Of a stretch of DNA of 64,000 bases, positions 1 through 13,813 are shown piece by piece; the first letter of the stretch is position 1, and each line of letters starts with the position of its first letter. The DNA comes from Fomitopsis serialis (Eukaryota > Basidiomycota > Agaricomycetes > Polyporales > Fomitopsidaceae), in NCBI RefSeq assembly GCF_022376445.1, contig NW_025955068.1, positions 62,001 through 126,000 on the forward strand, read 5' to 3'. Position numbers and translations under genes: made by a program. The notes under the pieces were generated by a model. It was not told where the DNA came from and ran no database searches. It worked only from the letters and a program-made list of their open reading frames with translations.

Positions 1-222
1 CCGCCAGTAGTTCGTGCCCAGCGAGATGACTGCCCAGAAGAGCGCGAGGCCAATGAGGAACGCGACGGCGAGCTTCGTGTATCGACGCGTGAACCAGAGG
101 CCGCTCCTGGCGGGCACGCCGTTCACCTTTGGGAGGAGGTCGGCCTCGGAGTCGGACGGGGCATGACCGGGGACCCAGCGCGTCTTGGAGGAGCTACGGG
201 AGCTGGTGAAGAGGCTAGACAT
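1..222 (-). CDS. Type II membrane protein, N-terminal fragment
   Basis: Only the first 74 codons are in the window; the gene runs off the left edge. The start is the ATG at 222-220, and the frame stays open to base 1. The product begins with a Ser/Arg-rich cytoplasmic stretch (MSSLFTSSRSSS...), followed at about residues 49-70 by one hydrophobic segment (LAVAFLIGLALFWAVISLG) preceded by basic residues (TRRYTK). That layout is typical of a type II signal-anchored protein such as a Golgi glycosyltransferase or a membrane-anchored hydrolase, but no catalytic domain is visible, so the function cannot be named. The true continuation lies to the left of the window. Confidence 0.6.
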   Translation of the reverse strand, partial: MSSLFTSSRSSSKTRWVPGHAPSDSEADLLPKVNGVPARSGLWFTRRYTKLAVAFLIGLALFWAVISLGTNYWR

Positions 223-3209
223 GGGTGACCGGGTGCGGAGGGCGCGGGGAACCAGCCTGAGGACGAGATAAAGACGAGGGTGCCGCGCAGTCTGACCGAG
301 GTGGGGCGCGCCGCGCTGGTGGGCATCTGGTTAAGTAGGGGCGAGAGCCGCCGGTGGCCGGGTGGCAGTACCGCGAGTTGGAGGCGCGGCAGGATGGCCC
401 CCGTGTGGTTGTGCACATTGCTGCGGCGAGCGGTCGCTGGAGGAGGCGGCCGGGGCGGCTTCTGTTCGCAGCGTGAGCAGATTGTTGTTGGGTTCCCGGA
501 GGCAACAAACTATCACAACTGACCAGGTTGATGTTGTTGAGAAGGGTGCCGTCTGGCTGCGTGGTTGGGCGCGCAGCCGTGCATTCGCATTGCAGGCAGC
601 GCGTGGTGCAGCGTATCTGGCCTGCTGACAGCGATGACGGTGCACTGAACCGCGTCGAGCATAGCTGGGGGCCTGTCATGGAGCCCGCCCGGGATGCCAG
701 TTGGACAGCCCGATCGGGCGAGGAGCATGCGCCGCGACTGGGGCGTGTCTCTTCCATCCACTCATCCGCCGCATCCCGCTTCTCCCGCTCGCAGCACGCA
801 TTCTGTCCGCTCTGACCTGGCGCAGAACTATCCGTCAGCGATGTCGCCCGACAAATACCCAGACATACAGAGTTCAAACTCTACTTCAACCAACTGTCAG
901 CGAAGATGCCTCGTCCGTTCGATGCTATCCGCCGACGTTGAGTCTATTGCATGAGACTCGGCATCCAGCGGCCTTCCTGATAAATAAGCAGACTGGTAGC
1001 ACCTAGCGGGTAGCCAAGGCATTCGCATGAGAGGCTGTGTCGCAACTCACTGTTCGTCACGCTGGGTCTGCGCCCAATGTCAGCCGGTGCATTACGAGAC
1101 GCTTGCTGGTTTGTTTGGTTGGCAATGGAGACTACCGGTGCATCGGATAGACCCTGCAGTTAACACCACGACGCAGCTCCTCTTGTGTTCCGTCTTCCTC
1201 ATGGGGGGAGGTTCCAGGAGCGGGACCGAATAGACGCTGTCCTCGCTGCATCTCATTTGGGCGCTATGCAATGTTTTGACTCCACTTGCCACCGTCGTCC
1301 TCGTCCCGCGATGAAAGTATCAACGTAGAGCTGTGTTGTTGACGCCTCTTCCAAAGCAAGGAGTATCTCGCTTCCTTGGATGTAGATGCAGCTACAGATC
1401 TAGGCCTTCTCAAAGCGTACATCAAACCTGCCATATTCGGACGCCTCGATCAACCCAGTAGTAATACCCATCCACCCGCGTGCCCATCCTCCATGGTGCC
1501 ATCCAACACAGTCCTGCATCCCGCCAACACGCTCTGGCGTGCAGCCTAGGTGCTCTTCTTCTTTCCCGCCCACAGCATATCATCCATCTCTGCTCTACGC
1601 CAACCTGGTGTAGTGGTAAGTAGTCTCCTCCGAGTCGCCCCGCATCGGGCTTTATCAAATCTGACATAACTTACTCAAAGCCGTTAAGATTCAGTAATCC
1701 CGATAGAGTATAGAGTTCGCTGGCCTACGCCAAGTGACGCATGCCAGTGCGTCACGGTGCTCGCGTCAATCTGCCAAACTCCCCTCGCGACCCAACTGCC
1801 ACGTCCGTCACGGTGATCGCGGCAGTACTTCGCAAGTACTCGTGGCTATGGATTCCCTCAGCCTCATGCAGTCCCGCTGTGACTGTCGAACTGTTCAACG
1901 CTCAGGCTACCGGTAACCGCGACCCGCAGAAGGCCTTCGGATTGTTCAACACACTAGTGTCCCAGTCGTACAGTGACGTTGGGCGCAGGTGTCGCACTGG
2001 AGGCTCAGACTCTTCTGCTAGTGGTCGTGCCAGTGCGACGCGGTGCTATCTTGGGCCTCAGCACTGTGAGTATCTAGCTTCAAAACGGCCCCAGCAAAGC
2101 ACCCGTCTCGAGGCTCAAACCCCGTTCCTATCTCCCGAGGAATGTGGCGATGAACGAGCGCTGCCATTAATTCCGGCATGCCTAATCCCAGCGCGGAGTC
2201 GATTACCTTCCTTCGGCCCCACCAACTCGGACGAGCCTTCGTACGCGGCACCGGAGCAATCGCGAACTGTGGGTTTGATTCGGAACAGCGGCGTGTGCCA
2301 GTGAGTCGTACCGCCACTGACCCGCCGGCGGTGAGTCGGTCACGGATGCCAGTGCCGTGATCAGGTCTCCGTTGTAAAGTTGCACGTCCATTGGTTGCGA
2401 CTCGCATCCGCTAGGATGACCGCGGCACGCCCCGCGCAATACATCTGTCACCGCGCCTTCCATCTCGGCGCTGTCAACTAGCACATGGGCCAAAGCTCAT
2501 GCAAACTCCGCCATCGAGGTGCCGTTTTGTCACTTGGAGGTCACGGCGAAATCGATCACGTATTGGACAAAGCCGACGTTTCTACAACAAAGGCGTGCGG
2601 GTCTGGAGAGTCGGGCTGACTACACACATCAGTGGGGGGCGTCCCGCTGCAGTTGTCGAGTTTGCGCCGCGATTGCTGTGATCCGGCGGGGCTCGAGCTC
2701 CCGCACGCTTTCCGTGACGTCGTGCATTCGCCCGCGTGTGCGGCAGGCGAGGATAGACCGCCTGAGATGCGCTGCGAGACGAGCACCTGGCGCGATCCGT
2801 GGAATTGCGTCTGGAGTACGCGCGGAGCTTCTCCGTGTCGAGAGGACATGTGGGTGGGTGGACTGTGTAATGTCGGCGGAGTGATCTTGCCAAGGTCTCT
2901 GACCGCGCGTACTGGAGCTTGGCAGATGTGTTTGGTGAACCTGTGCTGAGCCGCTCGGATTAATCAATTCTTTCGTGACTGAAGCCTATATGCATACACA
3001 CGCGACTTGCTCTCAATGTTCCATACTCACTATTTTCCCAGGCTCCGCCGGTGCCCTCAGACCCCAGTGACACCAAAGGAACAAACAAACCTATATCCTG
3101 CACGTCCATAATGACCGCGTTTCTATCCTACACCCAGACATACGCGTGTCTGCACGTTTCCTGCCTTCTACGCGCCCATGCACACAACAACCTGCCGGCG
3201 TGAACCGGC
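223..3209. other. 3-kb stretch with no recognisable gene
   Basis: Only short overlapping ORFs of low-complexity composition are seen on both strands, none with a recognisable domain or a convincing exon chain. Between about 1740 and 2360 short words such as gccagtg and gtcacggtg recur loosely, suggesting decayed repeats, but no clean repeat unit can be defined. Confidence 0.5.
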
Positions 3210-6200
3210 TCACTCCCTAGCAAAGAGCCCAACTCTCCGCCAATACGCCAACCACCTTGCACGTCCTCCACACCCAGCTGCCTCATCCCGGGTCCGCCAT
3301 CGTCCCTGACGCCTCCTTCGCCCTACTCACGTCCATATCCGCCATACCCACGCCCGCGTCCCTGCCCACGTTCTCCGCCATCCCGCGGAACATCGGCAGC
3401 AGGTGCAGCGCGCGCAGGCTCTGTACGCCGACCCGTCCGCGCTGCCGCCGGAGTGCTGCTCGAGCTTGGCGAGCCACGTCGCGAACGGCACAGCGGGACG
3501 GAGAACTCGGCGGAGACGGCGACGCGAGGATGTGCCAGAGACGGGGCGGGGTGACGAGGTGCACGAGCTGTGTCGGGCTGGACGCCTTGCGGAAATCGAC
3601 GAGCGCGGCGGTGGCGAGGTCCAGTTGGATCCAGTCGACGGCTGGTAGAGGATCAGACTCGTCGTTCGGTGAAGTCAGGTGTACTCACCTTGTGGTCGTC
3701 GGGGAAGCAGCCCAGTGTAGGCGCACTCTGGACCATGGACGGGAACCACTCGTGGGCGTTCCACACACCATCACGGCCAGCACAGATCTGACCCAGTCTC
3801 GCGACGAGCGGGTCGAGCGCTGTCTTCTCGGTGGCAGTGAACAGGATCTGCTCAGAGACCCACTTCGACTCGGCGTAGCCCGTGCCGATGGCGTACTCGG
3901 GTTTGCTGGAAGACTCCAAGATCAACTCCTCCGATGGGGCATCTATTTTGGGAGGCGATGAGTGCTTGGACAGACATGACATAACTTAGGATTTCGAACT
4001 CACTCTGGAGCGTCCCCATCGAGCTCTCGAACACCAGCCTCGGTGGTTCAGGTAGGGGGGAGCTGAGTGCGAAGTCAACCAGGGCCCGGACACCTTCCAC
4101 CTGCGGCTCGAAGGACGTGAGGTTGATCACGAAGTCCACACGCCAAGCTGAAGGTTACAAAATGTCAGCAACCGTTCAACAGCCACGCCACCCTCATGCA
4201 TACCATTGTGAATGATGTGCGTCACCGAACGACGAAGCTCCTCATACACCTTCTCGCCCATGCCGAAGTCCGCCTTCGTCAGGTCGCCCTCGAGTAGTAC
4301 GACCTTGTCCGAGTCCAGCACGCTCGCGTCGAGCCCGTGGTCGTCAGCGCCGACTTCTGCCTCTCGCGAGCGGGACTGGTCCCTCGAAGGCCGGTTCAGC
4401 GCGTAGATCCGCTCTATCTCCTGTTATCCACGAGCTGAACGAGCAAGTGACAGCCCAAGCTTCCCGTGGTCCCCGTGACAAGGACAACATCGCCCGTGGG
4501 CAGTTACCCGGGTGGCTCTGTGTCGGGAACCGTGGTGTACTTGACCACCATCGCGTGCATGGCTCGATGCGGGCGGCGGCGGAAGCGGTCGAGCTCTCCG
4601 AACAGTCGGGATTGCCGAGCGCGATGGAGGAGTGAACGCGGCCAGTTGCGTGATGCTCGGGTGGTCATAGACGAAGCTCTCCGGTACGGGGCGCGTGTCG
4701 ACCTTCGTTGTCTCGCGGACGGCGCGTAGCAGGATGTTTCGGATATATGTGGCTTGAAGACTAACGTGGACGCAGTCAGCGGACTTTGCAGACGACGCGT
4801 GCCATAGATCATCACCTGTCGCAACCGTGCTGGAAGAGATCGCCGTCGTCGGGTATGCTGCGGCTCATGACTTGACTAACTACCGCACGAACGAATCCAG
4901 TCGCGGCGGGAATGTCCCAGCTTGAAGGGGGTGAAACAGCGGACTGCGAGCTGCTTTCGACCGATTCGTACAGTGCGTCGATCTCGTCCTCGTATTCCTT
5001 GATCACAGCTCCACGGCGCACGGTATGCTTAGCCGTGTATAAGAAGGGTTTGCTCGGCTTGGCTACCAATATCATCTACGGGTATGACGAACGCAGACGT
5101 CAACTCGTAGACCAGTTCATCACACAATGTGAGGCGTACCTCCTTGAAGAGCCGCGAGTGCTGCGGCGCGAATCCGTTCATCTTATGACAGTCGGCCTAA
5201 GCAGGGCAGTGAGACAACATGCTGACGCACACTTCCGTCTTCTGTACGCACCATATCTTATGCGAAACTCAGCAACGTTAACCTCGTCAGAGGGATCAAA
5301 GCTGTATTCCCGCTTAGGCTCGACAAGAATCCCTGTCTGGAGTTTCCCACGACCGAACATGACGCTCGCCTGCACATGTGGGTCCTGGTTCATCATGGTT
5401 TCTACGGTCCCAGGTCAGTCCTGTATTGCCCGTCTTATACCTATCAGCTTACCCAAAGGACCTGGATTCGTCTGAAGTACGTCAGCTCCGCAGAACTTAA
5501 CCAGAGGCCCCGTTCGCTGCTCACCTTCTCACCGGTACTATGCATGATCTGATCATCAGTGCGACCCACGACCTTGTACAGACCCTTCTTTGTCGGATGA
5601 GGCGCAACAAGATCGGAAGTCGAGTAGGCGTCCACCCCATCGACCTTGGTGTTGATCACGTTCGGGCGCAAAAACTCGTTTGCCTAGAACGTGAGCGCAT
5701 CTTAAGCATGCATGAAGGAAAGTGACAAAACCCCTATTCACCACTACGGTGACTTCGTATTCATTGTTTCCGTAAGGTCCCAGCTTCACCTGTAGGTAGG
5801 TCCCAAAGTGGAAATACTCCCAGTCTACCCCTGGGTCAGCTAGAGCGGGCTTCAATCTCACTCGGCATCGGGTGCAGAAACAAAGCTGACGCCTACCAGC
5901 TATGAACATGTTGACAGACCCACACTCAGTGCTGAAGTTTCTGTTAGTGGTGCACGGATTCTGGATCGTGCCGCACGTACGACCCATAGCCGACGAGGAC
6001 TCTGACGCCTTGAGAAACCAGCTGATCGCCACGCTCCTTGCTGAGCGGGCCACCGCCACATATCTAGACAACACATCCTAGGATGGCGGTCACCAATAAT
6101 GCTAGAAGTTACGTACGACACCGTCCCGCGTAGCGAGCCATTTCACATACTCGGGGTTTTGCGACCAAGCCTATTAGTCAAAAGCATTCAGCACGGGCGG

Positions 6201-7339
6201 GAAAGGACCGCACGGAGTTCAGGACGAACCTCGATCATTGATGGCACAGTCACGACTATTTCTGCGTCGGTTGCCATTGCGCCTTGGATGACCGAGTCAT
6301 GAGTAGGAGTAACGGGCGGCGTCTTCGGCGCGGGTACAGCGAGCACCATGCCGCAAGTTACCTGGAAAGTCGATGGTGCACGTCCTTCAGCGCTCAGATT
6401 TGGCACACGAGCTGTGCTGCACCCGTCACGTACAGCATTCGATGTGAGGATCATGCCCATTGCATGGAACATCGGCAGGCCATGCATAGACATAGAACGG
6501 CCTGTTAGGTCGCGCTCTCCGTAGAACGGAGTTCTAGCGATTTGTAGCAATGATCGGTGGGTCCAGGGAATCGGCTTCGGGAAGGCGGTTGACCCTGGTA
6601 TTCTTCCATAAGAGACGAGCCGCTCCGTAACAAAAGCCCCTACTTACCCGATGAGTGCAGAAGAAATGCGCGCTCGTCTAACCCCGGATGTTCATAGAGA
6701 ACATCGTCCGCGGAGATGTCCGCAGGCCCGGCCCCATATAGATCGCTGAAGACAGGCATTGGCGACGTTTCTGGTATGTTCGTGGAGTTATACTGCGATT
6801 TGAGGATCTCGAACGCATCTGCGACCAGCTCCTGCATGGCCTCGTCAAGCCCAACGATCACATGCTTGACGTTAGTCTTCTCGAGTAGATGCACGACGGC
6901 TGCAGGCGAGTTCCGCGTCGAGAGAGGAAACGGGGTATAGCCCGCACGCATGATCCCCATGATCGTCGTCGCATAGGGTATCGAGTCTGCAACGTACAGA
7001 TGATTAGATTGTGCCTAGCCGTATACTCAGTGACCACATACCTGAGGCGGACAGTATCGCGACGACCGGGTGGTCACCCTCATTGGCCTTCCAGCCTAGA
7101 CGTTCTCTCACCAGCAGCGCACTTTTACGGATGGCCTGGCTGGCACGGGACCAGGTAATAGTTTTGGAGGTACCATCGTCCTCCGGATAGATGAACAAGC
7201 GATGATCGGCAGAGTGTTTCCCGTGGTAATCAAGCAGCTGAGGGTAGGTCAATGAGCCATCTAGCGGTGGAATATGGAAAGTAGTGCATGAACGGCCTTG
7301 AGTCTGAGATACAGTAGGGAGAAGGCGCGACGTAGGCAT
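3210..7339 (-). CDS. NRPS-like adenylate-forming reductase (A-T-R)
   Basis: A multi-exon gene encoding an adenylation, thiolation (carrier) and thioester-reductase protein of the fungal carboxylic-acid-reductase/NRPS-like type. Such enzymes adenylate an acid, load it on the carrier and reduce it with NADPH to an aldehyde. The start MPTSRLLPTVS is at 7339. Adenylation signatures include LLHSSG followed after an intron by STAFPKP (core A3 region), YGSTECG, YSTSDL and GRTDDQI. The carrier motif GCDS is split by an intron near 4820. The reductase domain has GTTGSLG (NADP loop) and Y-A-E-S-K near 3880. The frame is recoverable to an AGG-GAG-TGA end at 3210, but it breaks at several points (for example 5187 and 3287), each explained by one missing base in a run. 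The substrate is unknown. No other biosynthetic genes lie beside it. Confidence 0.8.
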
Positions 7340-8958
7340 GGCGGAGAACTACGTCGAGCTGCGGGAATGGATTCGTAGGGTGAAAAGTTCTGAGGTCTTC
7401 CAATACGGTCAGATGCTCTACATTTATAGCCCAATCCCAAATCCGACCCGTGCGAAATGTGTAAGATGTAATTCACCTCGAGTTCGGCGACGCGGGTCGT
7501 AGCTCATTAATGCTAGACCCCTTCCCGAAAACGCCTGCACGGGCGAGAGTCGTCGAGTGACCCGGAACTTCGCTGGTCGCGACCCTCGACATCCCCTAAT
7601 ATGATAAAATCCTGATGAGCATGCCCCAGACACCAAGACGTACGGACACGCTCCACCTGTCAGAACCTTCGCGCCCGGGCTGTAGCGATTATGTGGCATT
7701 GGCTGTGAAACGCCTCCACCACCATTCGTCCTGCGGTCGGGCGTGTCCCTCGGCCGCTCGGGCAGAAGTTCAGGTTAGACGCACCTAGCGTTCACCTGCA
7801 AGTCCTTGCTCTCCAATGGTTTCCTCGGCCATGCAGCCTGGCTAAGTTGTTCCCGAAACTTCACTCAAGTCGGTAACGTCATAGCCGTATGTCGTTCGTG
7901 CAAATTTAGGCCTGATGCGCCATCCCGTGGTGTGCGGGGAGTAGAACCAGCGTATGATTCATGAGAGCTTCAGGCGTACCCGAGAACGGGATGGAGTGGT
8001 AGAGGGCCACAGACGTACGATTTCAAGCACCGTCGTACGGCAGGACGATCGGCGTGTCGTCCGACCCGCTTTCTGCCTCCCCATCAGGAGAGAACAACAA
8101 GAACGTTTCCCTGGAAGCCTCCGACTTGCGCGATGTGTGTGCACCTTCTGTAAATGTAAACAATTCGGCCAGACACACTGTTCTGATCGGACGCGCGGTA
8201 GCAATTACCTGTGTTGTTGCGAATTAAGGTCAAGCTTGGGAAGCGCCAGGACAAGTATAGTGTCTTACCCTGATAATAATGGGCCGCTGGCCTTCGAGTA
8301 GACAGCACGTGATCAATCAAATGCAGAACTCAGCGGTGCCCGCACAATGAACCTATATATGTAAAATCTGCACTTCAAAGACGCACCACCACGCCAACAC
8401 ACTCCCCACGCATCATTATATCCACAGGAGACTACAACAACACGTAGCCTCTCAACAAGACCTGACAAACCGCAGCCCATACACACCAGCGCCGCGACGC
8501 CAACAACAACAACAAGCGCCGCGGCGATTCAAAACGACGACGTACGCAGTGCGCGCGGGCCTAGGGGCCCGCCGCACGCAGCAGACGAGAGACAGACAGG
8601 CAACGTGGATGCAATTCGGAGTCGGAGACTCGAGCGGGTTCAGTGCGGTAGTGGTATGTAGTTGGTCGACAACGGTTGGAGCGGACGGACGACGAACGGA
8701 CGAGAATAACGATAGCACGAGTCTCGGGGACGCGAGGGCAGGGGTCCAGCGCGCGCACGCGCACGTATGGGCAACGAACCGGAATGGCTAAGGTGCGTAC
8801 GAAGATGGACGATAAGACCAGGGCAAACGAGAGACGAATAGGAGGGGCGCGACCTGCAAGGCCGCGCGGAGAGCTGCAGCGCGTCGAGCCTGCAGATCTT
8901 ACGGGTATCGGGAGCGTGCGCAGTGTCTACACGGGCACGCGTGGGCGGGCCGGGCTGC
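7340..8958. other. Intergenic, no gene recognised
   Basis: Upstream region of the NRPS-like gene and downstream region of the first LPMO. It holds a short CAA-type simple repeat at about 8500-8516. The open frames here are short and show no domain. Confidence 0.45.
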
Positions 8959-10376
8959 TCAGAGCGAGCCGTGCCCGGCGAGGTCCAGCATGCGCTTGTG
9001 CCTCTTGAGCATCCCGCGCGCCTCGGGCGCCGGCGTCGCCTGTGCGACGGGCACGTCGCGGCGCGCGTTCGCGGAGGACGTCGGCGCGCTGCCGGGCCCG
9101 AGCGAGGAGACGTACGCGTCCTGGAAGATGTCGTTCTGCGCGCCGTCGTGGAAGCCCATCTTGTCGCCGTAGACCGGCACGTCATAGTAGCCTTCGAACA
9201 TCTGCACACGGCCAGTTAGCATTGTAATGTCCAGAAAGGAGATGTCGCGAGGATCGGAGGGAGGACGCACGTTGTTGCCTTCGGCCTGCATCCAGTACAT
9301 GGGGTACTTGGGACCGATCGTGCAGTTGCCCGGGTTCGCAACAGACCCGTGCTGGGTCGTCACCGCACCTGTGATCGGGAGTGAGTATAGGCATCCCCGA
9401 GGTGCAGAGCGACAAGACTTACTGCCGGGGCAGCATTTGCTGGCCAATCGGCGTCGTGCTGGTCGCGCCAGTAACATTGCAGTTGAAGCCGTTCATGTAT
9501 ACTATGCAAACAGTTACAACCTGAGTCTCTTCCAGGCAAGGCTGACACTTACGCTGCTCCGAACCGCTGTCATCCTGATATGGGCGGGAATCTGTCAGCC
9601 CTCACTCGACCAAAGCACAGCACGACACGGCCTCACTCACAGAGTGAATCCAGAACCACGCACAGACGCAGTTCGGGCCAGAGCACGCCGGCATCTGGGC
9701 AGGGATCTGGAACTCCGTGTTGGCATACCACACGCAAGTCTGGTTGACGCTGATGATGGTGAAGTCGTTCGGTTGCACGTCCTTCCCGTCAGTCTTGTCT
9801 GCAATAGCGATGGCACAGCCCTTGGTGTCGTCGATGCCGGTTGTGTGGAACTGCGATGAGTCCTGGCCGGGGCACGGCCAGTTGGTGGGGAATCCTGCGT
9901 TACCTCTGGGCGAGACGCGTCAAGTCAGGTGAGAATGTGGAAGCCAAGAGGCAAGGCGGACGTACCCCTCGGAGGAGGCGTAGGACGAAGACGCGCCCTT
10001 GTCGCAGGTCAGCTCGGCGTTGATAGAGCCGCCAGCAGGCAGCTCGAAAACATCGCCGGCGTTGGGTGGGTAGTCAAGGAAGCCATGCTGTGGGAACGCA
10101 TCAGTAAAACTCGACGACGTGTCGACGAGGGGGATGAACTGGGTACTCACGAACCACCACTGGTCGAAGGGCTGGTTGACCAAGGGGTGACAGGGCGGTT
10201 GTCGTAGGAGAACGTCTGTTGTGTCACGTTGAAGCCGTACATGGAGGGAGTCCACATGGCTGGCAGGAGGGACATGAGGGCGTGCTGGTGGGGGGAGGGG
10301 AAGACTCACCGATGTGGGCTGAGGCCAGCGGCGCGAGGGCCGCGAGCGGGAGGAGGACGGGGATGGAGGAGAGCAT
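8959..10376 (-). CDS. AA14-like lytic polysaccharide monooxygenase, no tail
   Basis: A secreted copper monooxygenase of the AA14 type (xylan-active LPMOs of white-rot fungi), recognised from motifs. The start ATG is at 10376. A signal peptide ([20 protein letters not shown]) ends just before a histidine, H-I-A, which would become the copper-ligating N-terminal residue. Further family signatures are [80 protein letters not shown] and FEGYY...DGAQNDIF. About seven introns interrupt it. The protein ends after a short basic tail (stop at 8959) and lacks the Ser/Thr-rich extension of its neighbour. Two frame breaks, at about 10184 and 9345, are each repaired by restoring bases beside identical bases, so I read them as sequencing errors rather than decay. 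Confidence 0.75.
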
Positions 10377-13300
10377 GTCGGGGTGAGAGGCTGTGAAACG
10401 AGCGCAAGTTCGTAAAGAATGTGGTGCCCTGGGGGCGAGACAGCCTGGCTGGGAGGAGAGCCGCGAAGGTGGGGGAGGCGGGAGGCGGGCAGGGTGGTTC
10501 AAATACGAAGCGCGTATGCATTTTGAGTTCCCAGCGATGACAGCGCCGCGTGGAAGCCAGCGCCGCGCCGCGGGCCCCACAAGTCTTCTGTCGCCCTGGC
10601 GACTCCGTCCTCCTCCTCGGCTCGGAGATCCCACGTCAACCGTTGCCTGTCTGAGCTGCACATCTCCGCTCTGGGCGCACTGGGCCACATCTGCCTTTCC
10701 TGGCCTCCCCACGCTGCGTCCTGCGTCGCCCGTCATGCTGCTGCAGCGCTGGGTGTCTTGCAGATCGCCAGCCTCTTGACGGTCGCATATGGCGGCGGTG
10801 CCGGGAGTTCTTCCCTGCCGAGCCGCCGGATGATAGCCGCCACTGAAAACTCCTCCGCCGCCTTATCTGGATTGCAATTCTGGCGTGAGCATCATATCGT
10901 CGCGGACTTTGCCCCTACTAATTACTTTTCCTCCACAACTGGGGTTGTGCCAACACCGCTCCACCGTCCGTCACATTAGGATGTGTGCCTGCTCGGAGTA
11001 AGTGCCGAACGACTGCTGAGGTGGTCGATGGCCCGAAACAGGCACGTCGGGCGTATGCATTGCATAAATTGGCCACCAGGTGGGCATCAGACGCATCATG
11101 CGCGAGAAGCGCGTTTCGCCCCCGAAATAGACTAGGAATTCCAACCCAGAGCCGTGACCGCGTACAAGTTGAGATGGCCCACATTGTACTTACTTTGTAA
11201 CACTTTCCTGGTGTTGTAGTCAGGGTCTTTACCATCTCTCGCAGTACCACATCACGACGCACCACCAAAATGGCATCATGATGAACAAGTCCTGTCCATC
11301 ACAAAGCTAAGTATCATGCCCACCCATCTCAGTCGAACACAGCCCGACACCAAGTCAAGAAAGATGAGTTCCAGAAATGTCTCAACCACTTCGGAACCAG
11401 TCCAGGCATCTCGCATCTCAAATTGCGTCTGGGCGGCGAGGCGATGGTATGCCGCCGCACCCGATCGAGTCCCAGAATGGCCATGAGCTGCCTTGGAGCT
11501 GCCCGGACAAGCCGCGCCAGCGCTGCTCGGTTGACGAACACGTCGGTACACGATCGTACGAGACCATGTGTTGATCCGCAAACACGGCAGGGAATGCCCA
11601 CCCCTGGAAAGATGGCGTGTTGTTCGTTTGCTCTGCGCGCTGCGACAGCTCTGCGACTTGGAGTCGCTTCCTCCACGCTACCGCTGGTCTGCAAGAGGCG
11701 CATTTGTGGTACTCCCAGCACCGATTGGGGAAGTGGTTGTCAATGTCACGAAGCGAGGTTGCATAGCAACAAGGTGGAACACCAGCATGCCAATCCCGGG
11801 TACGTTCCATCTCCGCGCGCATACATTCGTCCAGGTTAGGGGGGTTGCTTACCTTGTGCTCCTCGTGAGCAAGGGCGACCCACGCTGACTCTCAGCACAC
11901 AGCACGTACGAGACAGCCCTGCGTGCACGACACGCACATCACAATAACCTTCCTCCGAGACGGGCTGCACGACATCCCCGCCGTGTGTCGACCGCAACGC
12001 TACCGTATTCGGGTCTCCATGGCGTACCGTTCCTTCGAGTCCGGACCGGCGGATTTGCTGGAATCCGACTTCACTGTGAAGCTCGGAGGCACCACCGTGG
12101 TGATGCGCGACAAGACGGGACATGGCAGTACTGAGATCTGAGCAGTGGGCAGACGTACCAGCGCGGATGTGTACAGCGTGGTCGGGCGCCCGGCGCTGCA
12201 CGAGCGGCACCGAGGAGGTCCGCTGGCGCTCCGAGGGCGCTCAGCAATTTGACGGTCAATTTGACGAAGGCAAGTCTCGATTTGTGGACGGTTGACGGTC
12301 CGCCGTCTGAGACCGTTTTTGCCCGGTAGAAGTGAGCGTTCTGTTTGGTGGAAAGGAGGATATGCGCGTTTTTTGCGCGGCGCAGGACGCACAGCGAAGT
12401 CGTCGTGTCCTGGGCTGTAAGTATGTCTGCCCAAACCATTGCCGTACGGTCAGAGTTGATCGTTAGCAAGGATGGGGGGAGGCGAGATGTGCGACGGACC
12501 TCGAGTGGAACTAGCAAATCCGTCCCTTGCCTAAATGGCGAGTGAACAGCACCGCGCCTCCCCCGGCACTTCGCCACAGGGGCAGAGGCAAGAGCGCTGG
12601 TCGCTTGGACCATCGGGCAAAGGAAGGGCGCCGCTCCGTGGAACAAAGATATCAACGGATCTGTACGTTCATCGAGTCAGCATACAGTGCGTCGCTGACG
12701 GTGAAATCTGACAGGAAGGTCTGCGTACGTGCCTGTTTGCAACGGGTTTGCCCATCTCTTCAATGTTTCGCGCGCGAGACGCTCTGCAAGGCTAGTGGAA
12801 GCATCTGGTTAAATCGAGCGGTAGCTGAACGGCGTCGTGCGCTCCTGTCGCCCATTAATACGCGCCAGCAGGGGGGATGCACGTCGCTTTGACCGCCGCC
12901 GAGCAAGGGGTTCCACCGCGCCACACTGAACGTACGTCCGTTCAATAAGCACATATGTCCCTGACAGGGAGACTGTGCAGGGAGTCTGTACTTAGCTGAA
13001 CAGCGTGGCTTTGACCGCCCCCTACAGGTTCAGTGCTCGAGACCTAGCCCGTCCACGGATGGTTGTCTCCAGGGCGTTGGCTTTCGGGTCGATGCTGGGA
13101 CAAGGGGCCAAGGCATAGGGGGTTCAACGCGTGCATAATCAAAGCGTTGGACTTTTGTAGGCAAGGTGTTTCGGCAAACCTATCGACACTCGAGGGGTGT
13201 CAGCGACCTCTGGGAGCGAGCGGTGCGGGTGGCGTGGACACTGCCACAAGGCGGTAAATGGATGGAGGAGCTATGGTCGAGGTCAGTCCCTTCGCTTCAG

Positions 13301-13813
13301 CTCATGCCGTCTGCTTACCTGGCCCCAGCGGCTCGTAACAAAGCGAGTGGCCGCCACTCGCCACCCGTGGGACAAGTCCCGGCATTCAACATCATCCTCC
13401 AGACAATCCAAGGCGCGTTTAGTAACCCGGGACCCGCACGCACCGCCCCGTACACCCGTGGACCTGCCCAAATCAGCCCAGCGATTGTTCCCTCCCCAAA
13501 AACTCCGCGTCGCGGACTTCGGCAGAACCGGGGTGTGTGGCACGTACGCTTTGCTCGCCCAAATCGGGACGAGGCCACGCACGTCTCCCCATTGTCGCTG
13601 TGGGTTTTGTGGCAGACACGAGGCATGCCGCCCCCCGGCGTCGTTGCCATGCGCCCGCTTTGGCAATCCCCTTGTACTTCGCCCGATCGGTGGTGATGCG
13701 ACGCGTCGGTGGCACCGCATAAATGGCTCGCGTGGCCTGCGGACGCTCCGTAACTCCTCGCCCCTGTTGACTCCTGCACCAGCTTATTGTCTGCTTTTCC
13801 CGTGGCCCCAGCC
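10377..13813. other. 3.4-kb intergenic region, no gene recognised
   Basis: Begins with the promoter side of the first LPMO. The rest holds overlapping short ORFs on both strands, the longest 194 codons at 12071-12655 (-), none with a recognisable domain or exon series. Confidence 0.4.

Noticed and set aside
1606..1625. tRNA-like D-arm (tggtgtagtggtaagta) and a T-loop-like word at about 62273
   Set aside because: No acceptor stem or anticodon arm can be folded around either; the second lies inside an intron.
1824..1840. AGTACTT-CGC-AAGTACT hairpin
   Set aside because: A 7-bp stem occurs by chance in 64 kb and no gene or terminator context supports a role.
1741..2304. 187-codon ORF and loose repeats near 1740-2360
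   Set aside because: No domain and biased composition; the recurring words are too short and irregular to define a repeat array.
12071..12655. 194-codon minus-strand ORF
   Set aside because: No recognisable motif, no splice-consistent neighbours; the sequence reads like noncoding DNA.
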